NCBI RefSeq assembly: GCF_023555375.1
Contig: NZ_JAJSEE010000004.1
Coordinates: 1 to 64,000, forward strand
DNA: 64,000 nucleotides
Direction: 5' to 3'
Origin: Guyparkeria hydrothermalis
GTDB taxonomy: Bacteria > Pseudomonadota > Gammaproteobacteria > Halothiobacillales > Halothiobacillaceae
A model generated the notes under the pieces. The model did no database searches. It was given only the letters and a program-made list of their open reading frames with translations, and was not told where the DNA came from. Shown piece by piece: positions 17,343 through 25,418 of this stretch (position 1 is the stretch's first letter; each line of letters starts with the position of its first letter). A program made the position numbers and the translations under genes.

Positions 17343-18574
17343 GCCGCCTCCTCCGCTCTGCCGAACAGCAGGCTGCAATTGTTGCCACCGAAGCCGAACG
17401 AGTTGCTCATCACGCACCGCGGTGCCATGTCGCGGTTGGCCAGCAGGTAGTCGGCGCTGAAGGCCGGGTCGCGGCGCTCGGTGTTGAGGGTACCCGGCAG
17501 GAAGCCGTGCTCGATCGCCAACACCCCCGTGACCAACCCGGTAATGCCGGCCGCACCCAGCGTGTGACCGGTCCAGCCCTTGGTCGAGGAGCAGGCCTGC
17601 CCGGGTCCGAAGACGGCCTCGAGCGCCCGATCCTCGGCGGCGTCGTTCACGCGACTGGCCGTCCCGTGCAGATTGACGTAATCCACCGTATCGGACCTTC
17701 TGCCGGCGGCGTCCAGGGCCCGGCGCATCGCGAGCTCCGCCCCCTTCCCCTCGGGGTGCGGCGAGGACATGTGGTGGGCATCAACGCTTTCGCCGACACC
17801 GAACAGGCAAAGCGATGACTCACCGCGGTTGGTGGCCGCCGGTGCGGGCTCGACCAGTGCAAAGCCGGCGGCCTCGCCAATGGAGATGCCGTCGCGTTCC
17901 ACGTCGCCGGGGCGACAGGGCCCGGTCGAGGTCAGTTCCAGCGAGGCGAACCCGTACAGGGTGGTCAGGCAGAGGCTGTCCACGCCGCCAACCACCACCG
18001 CATCGCAGACGCCGGCGGCAATCAGTCGTTGCGCGCTGGCGAAGACCTTGCCGCTCGACGAACAGGCGGTGGACACCGCGTAGATCGGCCCGGCGAGCCC
18101 CAGGCGCTTGCGCAGGTAGCGCGGCGCGGAGGACAGCTCGTGCGTGGTGGCGTAATGGAGCGGGCTCGGCAACGCCCCGGTCGCCGGGTCGCGCTCGTGG
18201 AAGGCTAGCTCCGTGTGCAGGATGCCGGAGGTGCTGGTACCGAGCACCACGCCGATGCGATGGGCGCCGTAGCGTCGAACGGCCTCGGCTACCGCCTCGC
18301 CAAAGCCGTCCTGCTGTAGGGCGAGCTCGGCCAGCCGGTTGTTGCGGCAATCGTAATCGGCCAGGGCACTGGGCAGGGAAACCGATTCAAGCCCCGCGAC
18401 CCGCCCGATCCACGTGGGCAGGTCCACGTCGAGGAAATCGCAGGGCGCCAGCGCGCCGCGACGCGCGCGCAAGGCGTCGAGCAATGCGCCCTTGCCCGGC
18501 CCGGCGGCCGTGGTGACCGTCAGGGCCGAGAGGGCGAGTGGCGGCAGCGGCCCGTTGGCCTCGTGCATGCTCAT
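17339..18574 (-). CDS. Beta-ketoacyl-ACP synthase (ApeO-like)
   Basis: Ketosynthase of 411 aa with C171 in STACSSS, H303 in NLHGTASRVND and H337 in KGWTGHTLGAAG, plus the C-terminal NSFGFGGNN loop. A complete triad means it is catalytically competent. It is translationally coupled to the cysteine-less protein at 16512, which fits a KS/CLF-like heterodimer that elongates the polyene. Coupled also to the upstream PAP2 gene by a 4-bp overlap. Confidence 0.92.
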   Translation of the reverse strand: MSMHEANGPLPPLALSALTVTTAAGPGKGALLDALRARRGALAPCDFLDVDLPTWIGRVAGLESVSLPSALADYDCRNNRLAELALQQDGFGEAVAEAVRRYGAHRIGVVLGTSTSGILHTELAFHERDPATGALPSPLHYATTHELSSAPRYLRKRLGLAGPIYAVSTACSSSGKVFASAQRLIAAGVCDAVVVGGVDSLCLTTLYGFASLELTSTGPCRPGDVERDGISIGEAAGFALVEPAPAATNRGESSLCLFGVGESVDAHHMSSPHPEGKGAELAMRRALDAAGRRSDTVDYVNLHGTASRVNDAAEDRALEAVFGPGQACSSTKGWTGHTLGAAGITGLVTGVLAIEHGFLPGTLNTERRDPAFSADYLLANRDMAPRCVMSNSFGFGGNNCSLLFGRAEEAA

Positions 18575-19326
18575 CGATCGACCTCGGGCGAGGATTGAGG
18601 GGAAACGCCGAGCCGGTCACGGGACGACTCGTCGCGCGCCATGGTCATACCCGCCGCCGAGAGCCGGTTGGCCGACAACCAGACGAAGGCGAGTGCCAGG
18701 ATGACGCCGCCGACGACGTCCAGGAACACGTGCTGGGCGATCGCCAACGTGGAATAGACGATGCCCAGCGCCCACAGCGCCGAGACGACGCGCCACCAGT
18801 TCGGCATGCCGATGGAACGAATCAGGCGATCCATCCAGAAGGCGCTGAACAGGGCGGTGGCGACGTGCAGGGAGGGAAAGGCGTTACCACTGCTGTCGAC
18901 GGCGGCGAGCCAGGCGAAGGCCGGCTCACCGGCCCACAGGGTCGGATCGCGCTCGATGCTGGTGGGAAAGGCGAGGAACACCGCCAGCCCGGCCAGGCAG
19001 AGCGCGCCGATCGCGACCCCGTAGCGCACCAGGGTGGCCCGATCGGGCATCAGGGCCGGCACCAGCGAGACGTAGACCCACAGCGAGGCATACAGGTAGA
19101 AAAAGGCCGGCTCGAACACCACCTGCCGGTCGACCCAGGTTTGCGGCATGACCAAGGGCTCGGTCACCGGCGCGGCCAGCAGGTGGAAGTAGGCCATGAA
19201 GAACAGGGTCATCATCAGGGTCGTCCCAAGCCCCTTCAAGAACCAGCAACAGGCCATCCGTCGCCCCAGTTCCCGCCACCACGCCCGCGGCGTCGCGCTC
19301 GCGTCTCGTCCTCGATCGACCGATGC
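18571..19326 (-). CDS. PAP2-family membrane phosphatase/transferase (aryl polyene cluster)
   Basis: Integral membrane protein of about 250 aa with six predicted helices. PAP2 motif 2 is NAFPSLHVA and motif 3 is QHVFLDVVGG with the paired His and Asp; PSLH in place of PSGH is the inositol-type (PAP2_3) variant. It may dephosphorylate or transfer a lipid-linked headgroup. First gene of the minus-strand unit. The start is ambiguous: GTG at 19326 (chosen), ATG at 19257, or GTG at 19371, which would lie inside the neighbouring MITE repeat. Confidence 0.83.
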   Translation of the reverse strand, partial: ASVDRGRDASATPRAWWRELGRRMACCWFLKGLGTTLMMTLFFMAYFHLLAAPVTEPLVMPQTWVDRQVVFEPAFFYLYASLWVYVSLVPALMPDRATLVRYGVAIGALCLAGLAVFLAFPTSIERDPTLWAGEPAFAWLAAVDSSGNAFPSLHVATALFSAFWMDRLIRSIGMPNWWRVVSALWALGIVYSTLAIAQHVFLDVVGGVILALAFVWLSANRLSAAGMTMARDESSRDRLGVSPQSSPEVDR

Positions 19327-19358
19327 CACCCTGATTTCGTCCCCCGGCGTGTGCGTAA

Positions 19359-19635
19359 GGAAACTCTGCACGATTCGATGACGTCTCTGCGGGATCTCCC
19401 AGGGCCCAGGTGCAAGGCGCAGTCCGCCGTGAAGGGCTCGTCGCCTTTACAAGGGCGGCAACGCCGCCGATGGGTCCTTGGAGGCCCGCCCGAAGGGGCT
19501 TGCGGGCTTGCCCGCACTCGGCGTTGCCGTCCCTCGACGGGCCCAAGTGATCGCCCCGGGCCCGCCTTCGGTCCGGCGCCTTGATTGCGGGCAAACCCGC
19601 GAGCCAGAGATGACATCGAATCGTGCAGAGTTTCC
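19359..19635. mobile_element. MITE-like element, complete copy of 277 bp
   Basis: Ends are inverted repeats: GGAAACTCTGCACGA at 19359 and its complement at 19621-19635, with the match running on to 22 perfect base pairs. The interior is nearly the same as the element at 56876. No transposase or convincing coding sequence. Flanks GTAA and CTGA do not show a clean duplication. It sits between the two divergent pigment units, directly upstream of the PAP2 gene. Confidence 0.85.
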
Positions 19636-19881
19636 CTGAGTGCGCGCGACTATCGCACGCCCCGACCCGCGCATTCAAGCGAACGCGCCTTTCCGCGACG
19701 TCTCCGGGACGCCGGGCAGCGACGGGTTCGGCCGGCCAACGACGCGCCAATCGTTCGCCACCCCATCGAAGTTGACGCGACCTGCCCGGACTCCGATCAT
19801 AACGCCCCGCCAGGACCGGCCATCGGGCCATCGACTGGCCGTCACCCCGACACACCGATCACCGCCACCAAGGCCGACCGC
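19636..19881. other. Non-coding spacer between divergent pigment operons
   Basis: Together with the MITE this gives about 550 bp without a gene between the PAP2 and halogenase-like starts. It should hold the promoter for the plus-strand unit at 19882. A TTGACG at 19772 is the best -35-like hexamer, but no well-spaced -10 follows, so no promoter is called. No hairpin or riboswitch fold was recognised. Confidence 0.5.
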
Positions 19882-21267
19882 ATGCACGAACAGGACCTAA
19901 CCGCCACGGACCAGAACCCCAACCACGAGCGGGCAGCCGTCGACGCCGGCTATTGCGACACCTTCGTGGTCGGCGGGGGCCCGGGCGGCTCGACCCTCTC
20001 CACCCTGCTCGCGCGCAAGGGCCACGACGTGGTGATGGTCGAAAAGGAACACCATCCGCGGTTTCATATCGGCGAATCACTGCTGCCGGCGAACCTCGAA
20101 CTATTCGAGACCCTGGGGGTGGCCGACGAGATCGCCGAGATCGGCATCGACAAGTGGGGGGCCGAGTTCGTCTCGCCGGCGCACGATCACACCCAGCATT
20201 ACAATTTCGGCGAGGCCTGGGACAAGTCGATGCCCAAGGCCTACGAGGTCGAGCGCGCGGAATTCGACCGCATCCTGTTCCGCAACGCCTCGCGCCACGG
20301 CGTGCGCACGGCCGAGGGCACCACGGTGGTCGACATCGACTTTCACGACCCGGCGCGGACGGACGACCAGGGACGCGACTATCACGCCACCGTTACCACC
20401 CGCGACGAAGCCGGCAACCGGAAAACCTGGCGCACCGCCTTCGTCGCCGATGCGACCGGCCGCGATACCTTCCTGGCCAACCGCCACGGCTGGAAGCGCC
20501 GCAGCCGCAAGCACAACAGCGCGGCGGTGTTCGGCCATTTTCGCGACGCCAAGCGCAACCCGGGCAAGACCGAGGGCAACATCACCCTGTTCTGGTTCGA
20601 CCACGGCTGGTTCTGGTTCATCCCGTTGAAAAACGGGGTCACCAGCGTGGGCATGGTCACCTGGCCGTACCACATGAAATCCCGCCAGGGTCGGTCGCTC
20701 GAGCAGTTCCTGTTCGACAACATCGACACCGTGCCGGAACTCAAGCGTCGCCTGGCCGACGCCTCACTGGTGCGTGACGTGCAGGCCACCGGCAACTTCT
20801 CCTACTCGGCCGACCGCACCCACGGCAATCGCTTCATCCTGGTGGGCGATGCCTTCATGTTCATCGACCCGGTCTTCTCCAGCGGCGTGATGCTCGCGAT
20901 GCAGAGCGGCGTGTTCGGCGCCGATGCCATCGATACCGTCCTGCGCGAGCCGGCCCGGGCGAAACAGGCCCTCAAAACCTACGACCGCCAGGTACGCCAC
21001 GGACCGAAGGAGTTCTCCTGGTTCATCTACCGGATCACCAAGCCGGTCATGCGCGACCTGTTCATGGGGCCGCGCAATATCTTCCGCGTGAAGGAAGCGT
21101 TGATCTCGCTGCTGGCCGCCGATATCTATCGCGGCACGCCCATCTGGCGCTCGATCGCCACCCTCAAGGGCATCTACTACCTCACTTCGCTGGCTCGACT
21201 GCGCCACTCACTGCGCGACTGGTGGGCCCATCGCCGCAAGGTCCAGCCGGTCAGTCAGGATTCCTGA
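19882..21267 (+). CDS. Flavin-dependent halogenase-like oxidoreductase (aryl polyene cluster)
   Basis: FAD protein of 461 aa. The dinucleotide loop GGGPGG is at 31-36, followed by FHIGESLLP typical of tryptophan-halogenase/geranylgeranyl-reductase relatives. GWFWFIP at 242-248 matches the GWxWxIP signature of FADH2-dependent halogenases. A Lys in GIDKWGAEF (K91) is a candidate for the catalytic Lys. A FAD-binding GDAFMFIDPVFSSGV follows. It could halogenate the aryl head, as brominated xanthomonadins would need; a plain monooxygenase or reductase remains possible. First gene of the third unit. Confidence 0.8.
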   Translation: MHEQDLTATDQNPNHERAAVDAGYCDTFVVGGGPGGSTLSTLLARKGHDVVMVEKEHHPRFHIGESLLPANLELFETLGVADEIAEIGIDKWGAEFVSPAHDHTQHYNFGEAWDKSMPKAYEVERAEFDRILFRNASRHGVRTAEGTTVVDIDFHDPARTDDQGRDYHATVTTRDEAGNRKTWRTAFVADATGRDTFLANRHGWKRRSRKHNSAAVFGHFRDAKRNPGKTEGNITLFWFDHGWFWFIPLKNGVTSVGMVTWPYHMKSRQGRSLEQFLFDNIDTVPELKRRLADASLVRDVQATGNFSYSADRTHGNRFILVGDAFMFIDPVFSSGVMLAMQSGVFGADAIDTVLREPARAKQALKTYDRQVRHGPKEFSWFIYRITKPVMRDLFMGPRNIFRVKEALISLLAADIYRGTPIWRSIATLKGIYYLTSLARLRHSLRDWWAHRRKVQPVSQDS

Positions 21268-21274
21268 TCAACCG

Positions 21275-22300
21275 ATGAGCGCCTCGATGCCCAGCCCGGA
21301 AACCCGGCGAGGAGCAGTGCCCTCGCCGCTCGGGGTAATCACCCTGCCGGATCGGCCGGTCTCAGCGGGCCAGGGCTGTGTCGTCCAACTGCCGCTTGAG
21401 TGGCTTGCGGGCAAACCGGGTGACGCTGCCGAGGGCTTTTTGCTCGACCAGGAGGTCGAGACGAAAACGGGTGTCGGGCACTGCCTCGCGACCAGCCGCG
21501 GCTTTTCCTTCGGGGTGATCGAACTCGACGAGCAGGCGGGCCTCGCGGACGGCACCGAACGGGCCTACCGGCAACTCTTCGACCTGCTCGAGCAGTCGAA
21601 TACCCCGCACCTGTGGCGGGTGTGGCAGTACCTGCCGGCGATCAACGCGGACGACCCGGAGACTGGCCTGGAACGCTACCGGCTGTTTAATCAGGGCCGC
21701 GCCGCCGCATTTTCCGCCACCGGCCGCGACGTCGCCACCAGCGCACCGGCGGCCTGCGCGCTGGGTAGCGACGAGGGCGGTTCGGGCCGCCTGATCTTCC
21801 TCGCCGCGAACACGCCGGCCACGCCGATCGAGAATCCGCGCCAGGTCAGCGCCTACCGCTACCCGCCGAACTACGGTCCCAAGAGCCCGATCTTCGCTCG
21901 CGCCGCCATCGCCCGCGGCCCCGTCCATGACTGGCTTTTCATCTCCGGGACCGCGTCGATCACCGGGCATGCGACCCGTCATGTCGGCGACATCCACGCC
22001 CAGATCGACGAAACCCTGGCCAACCTGGAGGCGGTGCGCCAGGTGGCCAATGCCGAACGGACCGCCGGCAGCGCCGCGTTCGACTTCGACGCCAGCGCCC
22101 TGATCCGGGTCTATCTCCGTCACCCCCAGGACCTCGAGCCGGCACGCGAACGGCTGACGCAGTGGTTGAGCGGACCCAGCCAGGTCATGTTCCTGCGGGC
22201 GGACATCTGCCGCGCGGACCTGCTGGTCGAGATCGAGGCCACCCTGCGCCAGCCGCGTGGCAACGATGTGGTCGAACATGCCCCGTGGACGCACCTGTGA
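21275..22300 (+). CDS. xanB2: Chorismatase / pteridine-dioxygenase-like protein XanB2
   Basis: Protein of 341 aa of the XanB2/FkbO/Hyg5 chorismatase family. Recognisable stretches are LWRVWQYLPAIN, ERYRLFNQGRAAAF and QVSAYRYPPNYGPKSPIFARA, plus a RidA-like C-terminal domain (FISGTASITGH, DIHAQIDETLANLEAV). XanB2 converts chorismate to 3- and 4-hydroxybenzoate, supplying the aryl starter of xanthomonadin and also ubiquinone precursor. Starts 7 bp after the halogenase-like gene and overlaps the next by 4 bp. Confidence 0.92.
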   Translation: MSASMPSPETRRGAVPSPLGVITLPDRPVSAGQGCVVQLPLEWLAGKPGDAAEGFLLDQEVETKTGVGHCLATSRGFSFGVIELDEQAGLADGTERAYRQLFDLLEQSNTPHLWRVWQYLPAINADDPETGLERYRLFNQGRAAAFSATGRDVATSAPAACALGSDEGGSGRLIFLAANTPATPIENPRQVSAYRYPPNYGPKSPIFARAAIARGPVHDWLFISGTASITGHATRHVGDIHAQIDETLANLEAVRQVANAERTAGSAAFDFDASALIRVYLRHPQDLEPARERLTQWLSGPSQVMFLRADICRADLLVEIEATLRQPRGNDVVEHAPWTHL

Positions 22301-23061
22301 GCGGTAATCATTCCGTGAAAACCGGCTGGCGACGCCCCTGGGGTGTCCCCGTCCTGATCCTCGGCTTCGGGGGTCTGGGCGTCCTGCTGATCGGGTGGCT
22401 GCCGCTGGCCGTGCTCCTGCTGCTGGTTCGCGGCGACCGGCGTGCGCGAATGACCCGACAGGTCATCCATCAGGCCATGCGGCTCTACCGCGGCTGGCTG
22501 ACCCTGATCGGCGGCTGTCGCTTCCACACCGCCGCACTCGAGCCGTTGCGGCAGAGCAAGCCGGGGGTGGTGATTGCCAACCACCCGTCCCTGCTCGACG
22601 CCCTGGTGGTACTCGCCCACGCCCCCAACGTCGTCTGTGTCATGCGCGCCGGGCTGTTGAAGAACCCGCTGCTTGCCCTGCCGGCGCGCCTGGCGGGCTA
22701 CCTGCCGAACGACAACCCGGTCGAGATGATGCTGGGTGGGCGTGCGGCGATTCGCGCCGGGTGCCACGTGCTGCTGTTCCCGGAGAGTTCGCGCACGCGT
22801 CGAGCCAGTGGAGGCAGCGTGGATGCCTTTCACCCGGCCGCCTTCATGCTGGCCAAACGTGCCGAGGCACCCATCCATGCCTTCCTGTTCCGCTACGACT
22901 CGCCGCTGCTGGGCAAGGACGACCCCCTGTGGAGCCCGCCCCGCGTGCCTGTGCGACTGAGCGTGGCACCACTTGCCAACCGCCCGTCGATGCATGCCGA
23001 ACCGCGCGCCGAGGCCGAGGCATGGCACGCCGCTTATCGACAGGCACTGGAGGTGGCATGA
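22297..23061 (+). CDS. 1-acyl-glycerol-3-phosphate acyltransferase-like (PlsC fold)
   Basis: Membrane-anchored acyltransferase of 254 aa with hydrophobic helices at about 15-45 and the HX4D box as NHPSLLDALV. A later FPESSR motif matches the PlsC FPEGTR block. Start is the GTG at 22297, overlapping the XanB2 stop as GTGA; no ATG gives a full domain. In the pigment pathway it may acylate a glycerol- or sugar-phosphate acceptor, making it the cluster's second acyltransferase. Confidence 0.87.
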   Translation: MSGNHSVKTGWRRPWGVPVLILGFGGLGVLLIGWLPLAVLLLLVRGDRRARMTRQVIHQAMRLYRGWLTLIGGCRFHTAALEPLRQSKPGVVIANHPSLLDALVVLAHAPNVVCVMRAGLLKNPLLALPARLAGYLPNDNPVEMMLGGRAAIRAGCHVLLFPESSRTRRASGGSVDAFHPAAFMLAKRAEAPIHAFLFRYDSPLLGKDDPLWSPPRVPVRLSVAPLANRPSMHAEPRAEAEAWHAAYRQALEVA

Positions 23062-23822
23062 GTTCGACCCCAGACTTCGCCCCCCTGATCCTGATCCCCT
23101 GCTACAACCCCGGGGCACGCATCGACACCACGGTCGAGGCGGCCTCCCGCAGCGGCTTGCCCGTCTGGATCGTGGATGACGGCAGCGACGAGTCGACCCG
23201 TCGGCGCCTGGCGGACTTGGCGCAGCGCTTCCCGCAGGTGACGGTACTGCGCCACGAGACGAACCGCGGCAAGGGGGCCGCGGTGCTGACTGGACTACAG
23301 GGCGCGCGTGCCCAGGGCTTCACCCATGCACTCACCCTGGATGCCGACGGGCAACACCCGGCCGACCGTATCGACGCGTTCATCGGCGCCGCCGGCGATC
23401 AAACCGAGGCCCTGATCCTGGGTCGGCCGGTGTTCTCGGCCGACGCCCCGGCATTGCGCGTACAGGGGCGCAAGGTCTCGAATTTCTGGGCAAACCTGGA
23501 AACGCTCTGGGCGGGCATTGGCGACTCGCTGTTCGGCATGCGGGTCTACCCGATCGACGATCTGGTCGCGGTGATGTCGGAAACCCGCTGGATGCGACGC
23601 TTCGATTTCGACCCCGAGGCCGCGGTGCGCCTGGCCTGGCGAGGACTGCCACTGGTGAACATGGACGCGCCCGTGCGCTACTTCGATGCCGAGTCCGACG
23701 GGGTCTCGCACTTCCGCTACGGGCGGGACAATCGGCTCCTGATCTGGATGCACCTGCGCTTGCTGGCAGGTTTCCTGCGCCGGTTGCCGCGGCTGATCCG
23801 ACGGCGTTGGCAAGACAGCTGA
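23058..23822 (+). CDS. Family 2 glycosyltransferase (aryl polyene cluster)
   Basis: Cytoplasmic GT2 enzyme of 254 aa: an N-terminal nucleotide-sugar half (LILIPCYNPGARI, VWIVDDGSDE), the metal-binding LDADGQH, and the acceptor half with FDFDPEAAVRLAWRG. Members close to dolichol-phosphate-mannose synthase transfer a sugar to a lipid carrier. It probably glycosylates the aryl polyene lipid. ATG at 23058 has GGAGGTGG just upstream and overlaps the acyltransferase stop. Last gene of the third pigment unit. Confidence 0.92.
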   Translation: MSSTPDFAPLILIPCYNPGARIDTTVEAASRSGLPVWIVDDGSDESTRRRLADLAQRFPQVTVLRHETNRGKGAAVLTGLQGARAQGFTHALTLDADGQHPADRIDAFIGAAGDQTEALILGRPVFSADAPALRVQGRKVSNFWANLETLWAGIGDSLFGMRVYPIDDLVAVMSETRWMRRFDFDPEAAVRLAWRGLPLVNMDAPVRYFDAESDGVSHFRYGRDNRLLIWMHLRLLAGFLRRLPRLIRRRWQDS

Positions 23823-23850
23823 ACCACTGCCTGAATGCGCCCCCGGCGAT

Positions 23851-24606
23851 CTATCGGCCGCCGAACACCTTTTTCAGCAGATCGGTGGTGCGGGCGTAAG
23901 GTTCGGTGCGGATCAGCCTTTCCTGTTCCGCGACCTTGAGAAACAGCCCGTCGAGCGCCTTCTCGGTGATGTAGCCGTCCAGGTCCGTGTCACCCGCGAG
24001 CATTTGCCCCATCGGACCGGCGCGGTCCATCATCTGCTTGTAGGCCACCGTGACGCCGGCCCGGTCGGTCGCCGCCTCGACGATCGGTCGAAAACGCGTG
24101 GTCAGCTCATCGGAACTGCTGCGCCGAAGATACGCGGTGGCGGCATCGTTCGGCCCCTCCACGATGCCCCGCACGTCATCGAGGCTCATGCGCTTGATCG
24201 CGCCAAGGAAGACGTCGGTCGCCTCGGGCACCGCCTGTTCCGCGGCATGGTTCATCGTCCCGACGAACTCGTCGGCCAGCCCAGCCTGTCCCAGGCTGCG
24301 CAACACCCCCTCGGCCTTCTGTAGATAGCCCGGCAACGGAATACGCACCTGCGGGTCGTTGAGGTAGCCGCCTTCTCGCCCCAGTTGCCGGACGGCGACC
24401 TCGACGCCCTTGCTCAGGGCTTCCCGGATGCCCTGATCCATCTCCCCCTGCGTCAGGCCGGAGGCGACCGATGGGGACTGGGGAGCGCCGCCACTGCCGA
24501 GGCCCTCCAGCCGTTTCAGCATGTCGCTGGCGAAATCGGCCTGGGCCGAGCGGTTTGCCAACAGGCCGCCGACCACGATCAGGCCGAGCGCTTGTCGTCG
24601 ATTCAT
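23851..24606 (-). CDS. DUF4197 domain-containing exported protein
   Basis: Protein of 251 aa. N-terminus NRRQALGLIVVGGLLA has a twin Arg before a hydrophobic core, so it may be exported by Tat or Sec. The body is a helical DUF4197 domain (YLNDPQVRIPLPGYLQKAEGVLR, FVGTMNHAAEQAVPEATDVF, DGYITEKALDGLFLKVAEQE). The family is widespread in Gammaproteobacteria with no known function. ATG at 24606 has GGAGAA upstream. It converges on the glycosyltransferase gene and is probably unrelated to the pigment. Confidence 0.88.
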   Translation of the reverse strand: MNRRQALGLIVVGGLLANRSAQADFASDMLKRLEGLGSGGAPQSPSVASGLTQGEMDQGIREALSKGVEVAVRQLGREGGYLNDPQVRIPLPGYLQKAEGVLRSLGQAGLADEFVGTMNHAAEQAVPEATDVFLGAIKRMSLDDVRGIVEGPNDAATAYLRRSSSDELTTRFRPIVEAATDRAGVTVAYKQMMDRAGPMGQMLAGDTDLDGYITEKALDGLFLKVAEQERLIRTEPYARTTDLLKKVFGGR

Positions 24607-24748
24607 ATGCCGTTCTCCGCTAGCCGCCGAAAGGGCATCGTGCCCCGGGAGTCCCCCCGCCAGGAACCTCATGCCCACACAAGGCTTATAGACCATCCAC
24701 CCACTCGGGCTGACCGAACGTAATCACGGCGTCGATCGAGCCGGATGG

Positions 24749-25414
24749 TCATCCCTTGTCCCTCGCACGCATCAAATCGGCCATCGCATCGCACTCGGCA
24801 TCTCCACGACGGTGCAGCCCGTCGATCACCCCGTCCCGGTCGGCGGCCGTCTTGTTCTGCGCGAATTTCTCGATCCCCTCGATCCGTTCGGGCAACAGCT
24901 CGATGCCGACGATCGCCGCCTTCATCCCGGCGATCTGCCGGTCGGGAAGGTGATCCCAGTCGAACGGATCGCCGCCGATCCGCGCCTGGTGGGTGTCGAT
25001 CAGGTCGTGCAAATGGCGGTCGAGCCAGTCGGGGTCGCCCTCGCCCGCGAGTCGCGCACGGCCGCGCACGTGCACCGACTGGTAGTTCCAGGTCGGCACG
25101 CTGGTCTCGCGCGCATCGACGTACCAGCGCGGCGAGACGTAGGCGTCCGGGCCGGTGAAGATGAGGATGGCGGACAACTCGCGACCGTCCGCCAATGCCT
25201 CGGCGACCGGGTTGGCCCGCGCGAGATGCGACTCGAACCGCCAGGTCTCGGGCCGTGTCGCCTCGCCAAAAAGCAGAAAGGGCAGATGCACGCACGGCAT
25301 CTGCCCTTTGTCGCCGAGTACCAGGGCGGCGAACGGATGGGTCGCCACCACCTCGGCGATCACCGCCGGATCGTCCTGGCGGAAATGCGGCGGGATGTAG
25401 GTCCCGACCGTCAC
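24749..25414 (-). CDS. FMN-binding negative transcriptional regulator, PaiB-like
   Basis: Protein of 221 aa of the PaiB family, a split-barrel flavin-binding fold. Family blocks are YIPPHF, HLPFLL, NYQSVHVRG and FAQNK. PaiB represses protease and sporulation genes in Bacillus; in proteobacteria its role is unclear. Start is GTG at 25414, 4 bp before the ilvD stop in the same direction. A 142-bp gap without recognisable features separates it from the DUF4197 gene. Confidence 0.9.
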   Translation of the reverse strand: MTVGTYIPPHFRQDDPAVIAEVVATHPFAALVLGDKGQMPCVHLPFLLFGEATRPETWRFESHLARANPVAEALADGRELSAILIFTGPDAYVSPRWYVDARETSVPTWNYQSVHVRGRARLAGEGDPDWLDRHLHDLIDTHQARIGGDPFDWDHLPDRQIAGMKAAIVGIELLPERIEGIEKFAQNKTAADRDGVIDGLHRRGDAECDAMADLMRARDKG

Positions 25415-25418
25415 CGCC

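Noticed and set aside
19236-19616. Open frames inside the MITE copies (also 56840-57229)
   Set aside because: They run through the inverted repeats and differ between copies; composition and lack of a transposase signature argue against coding.
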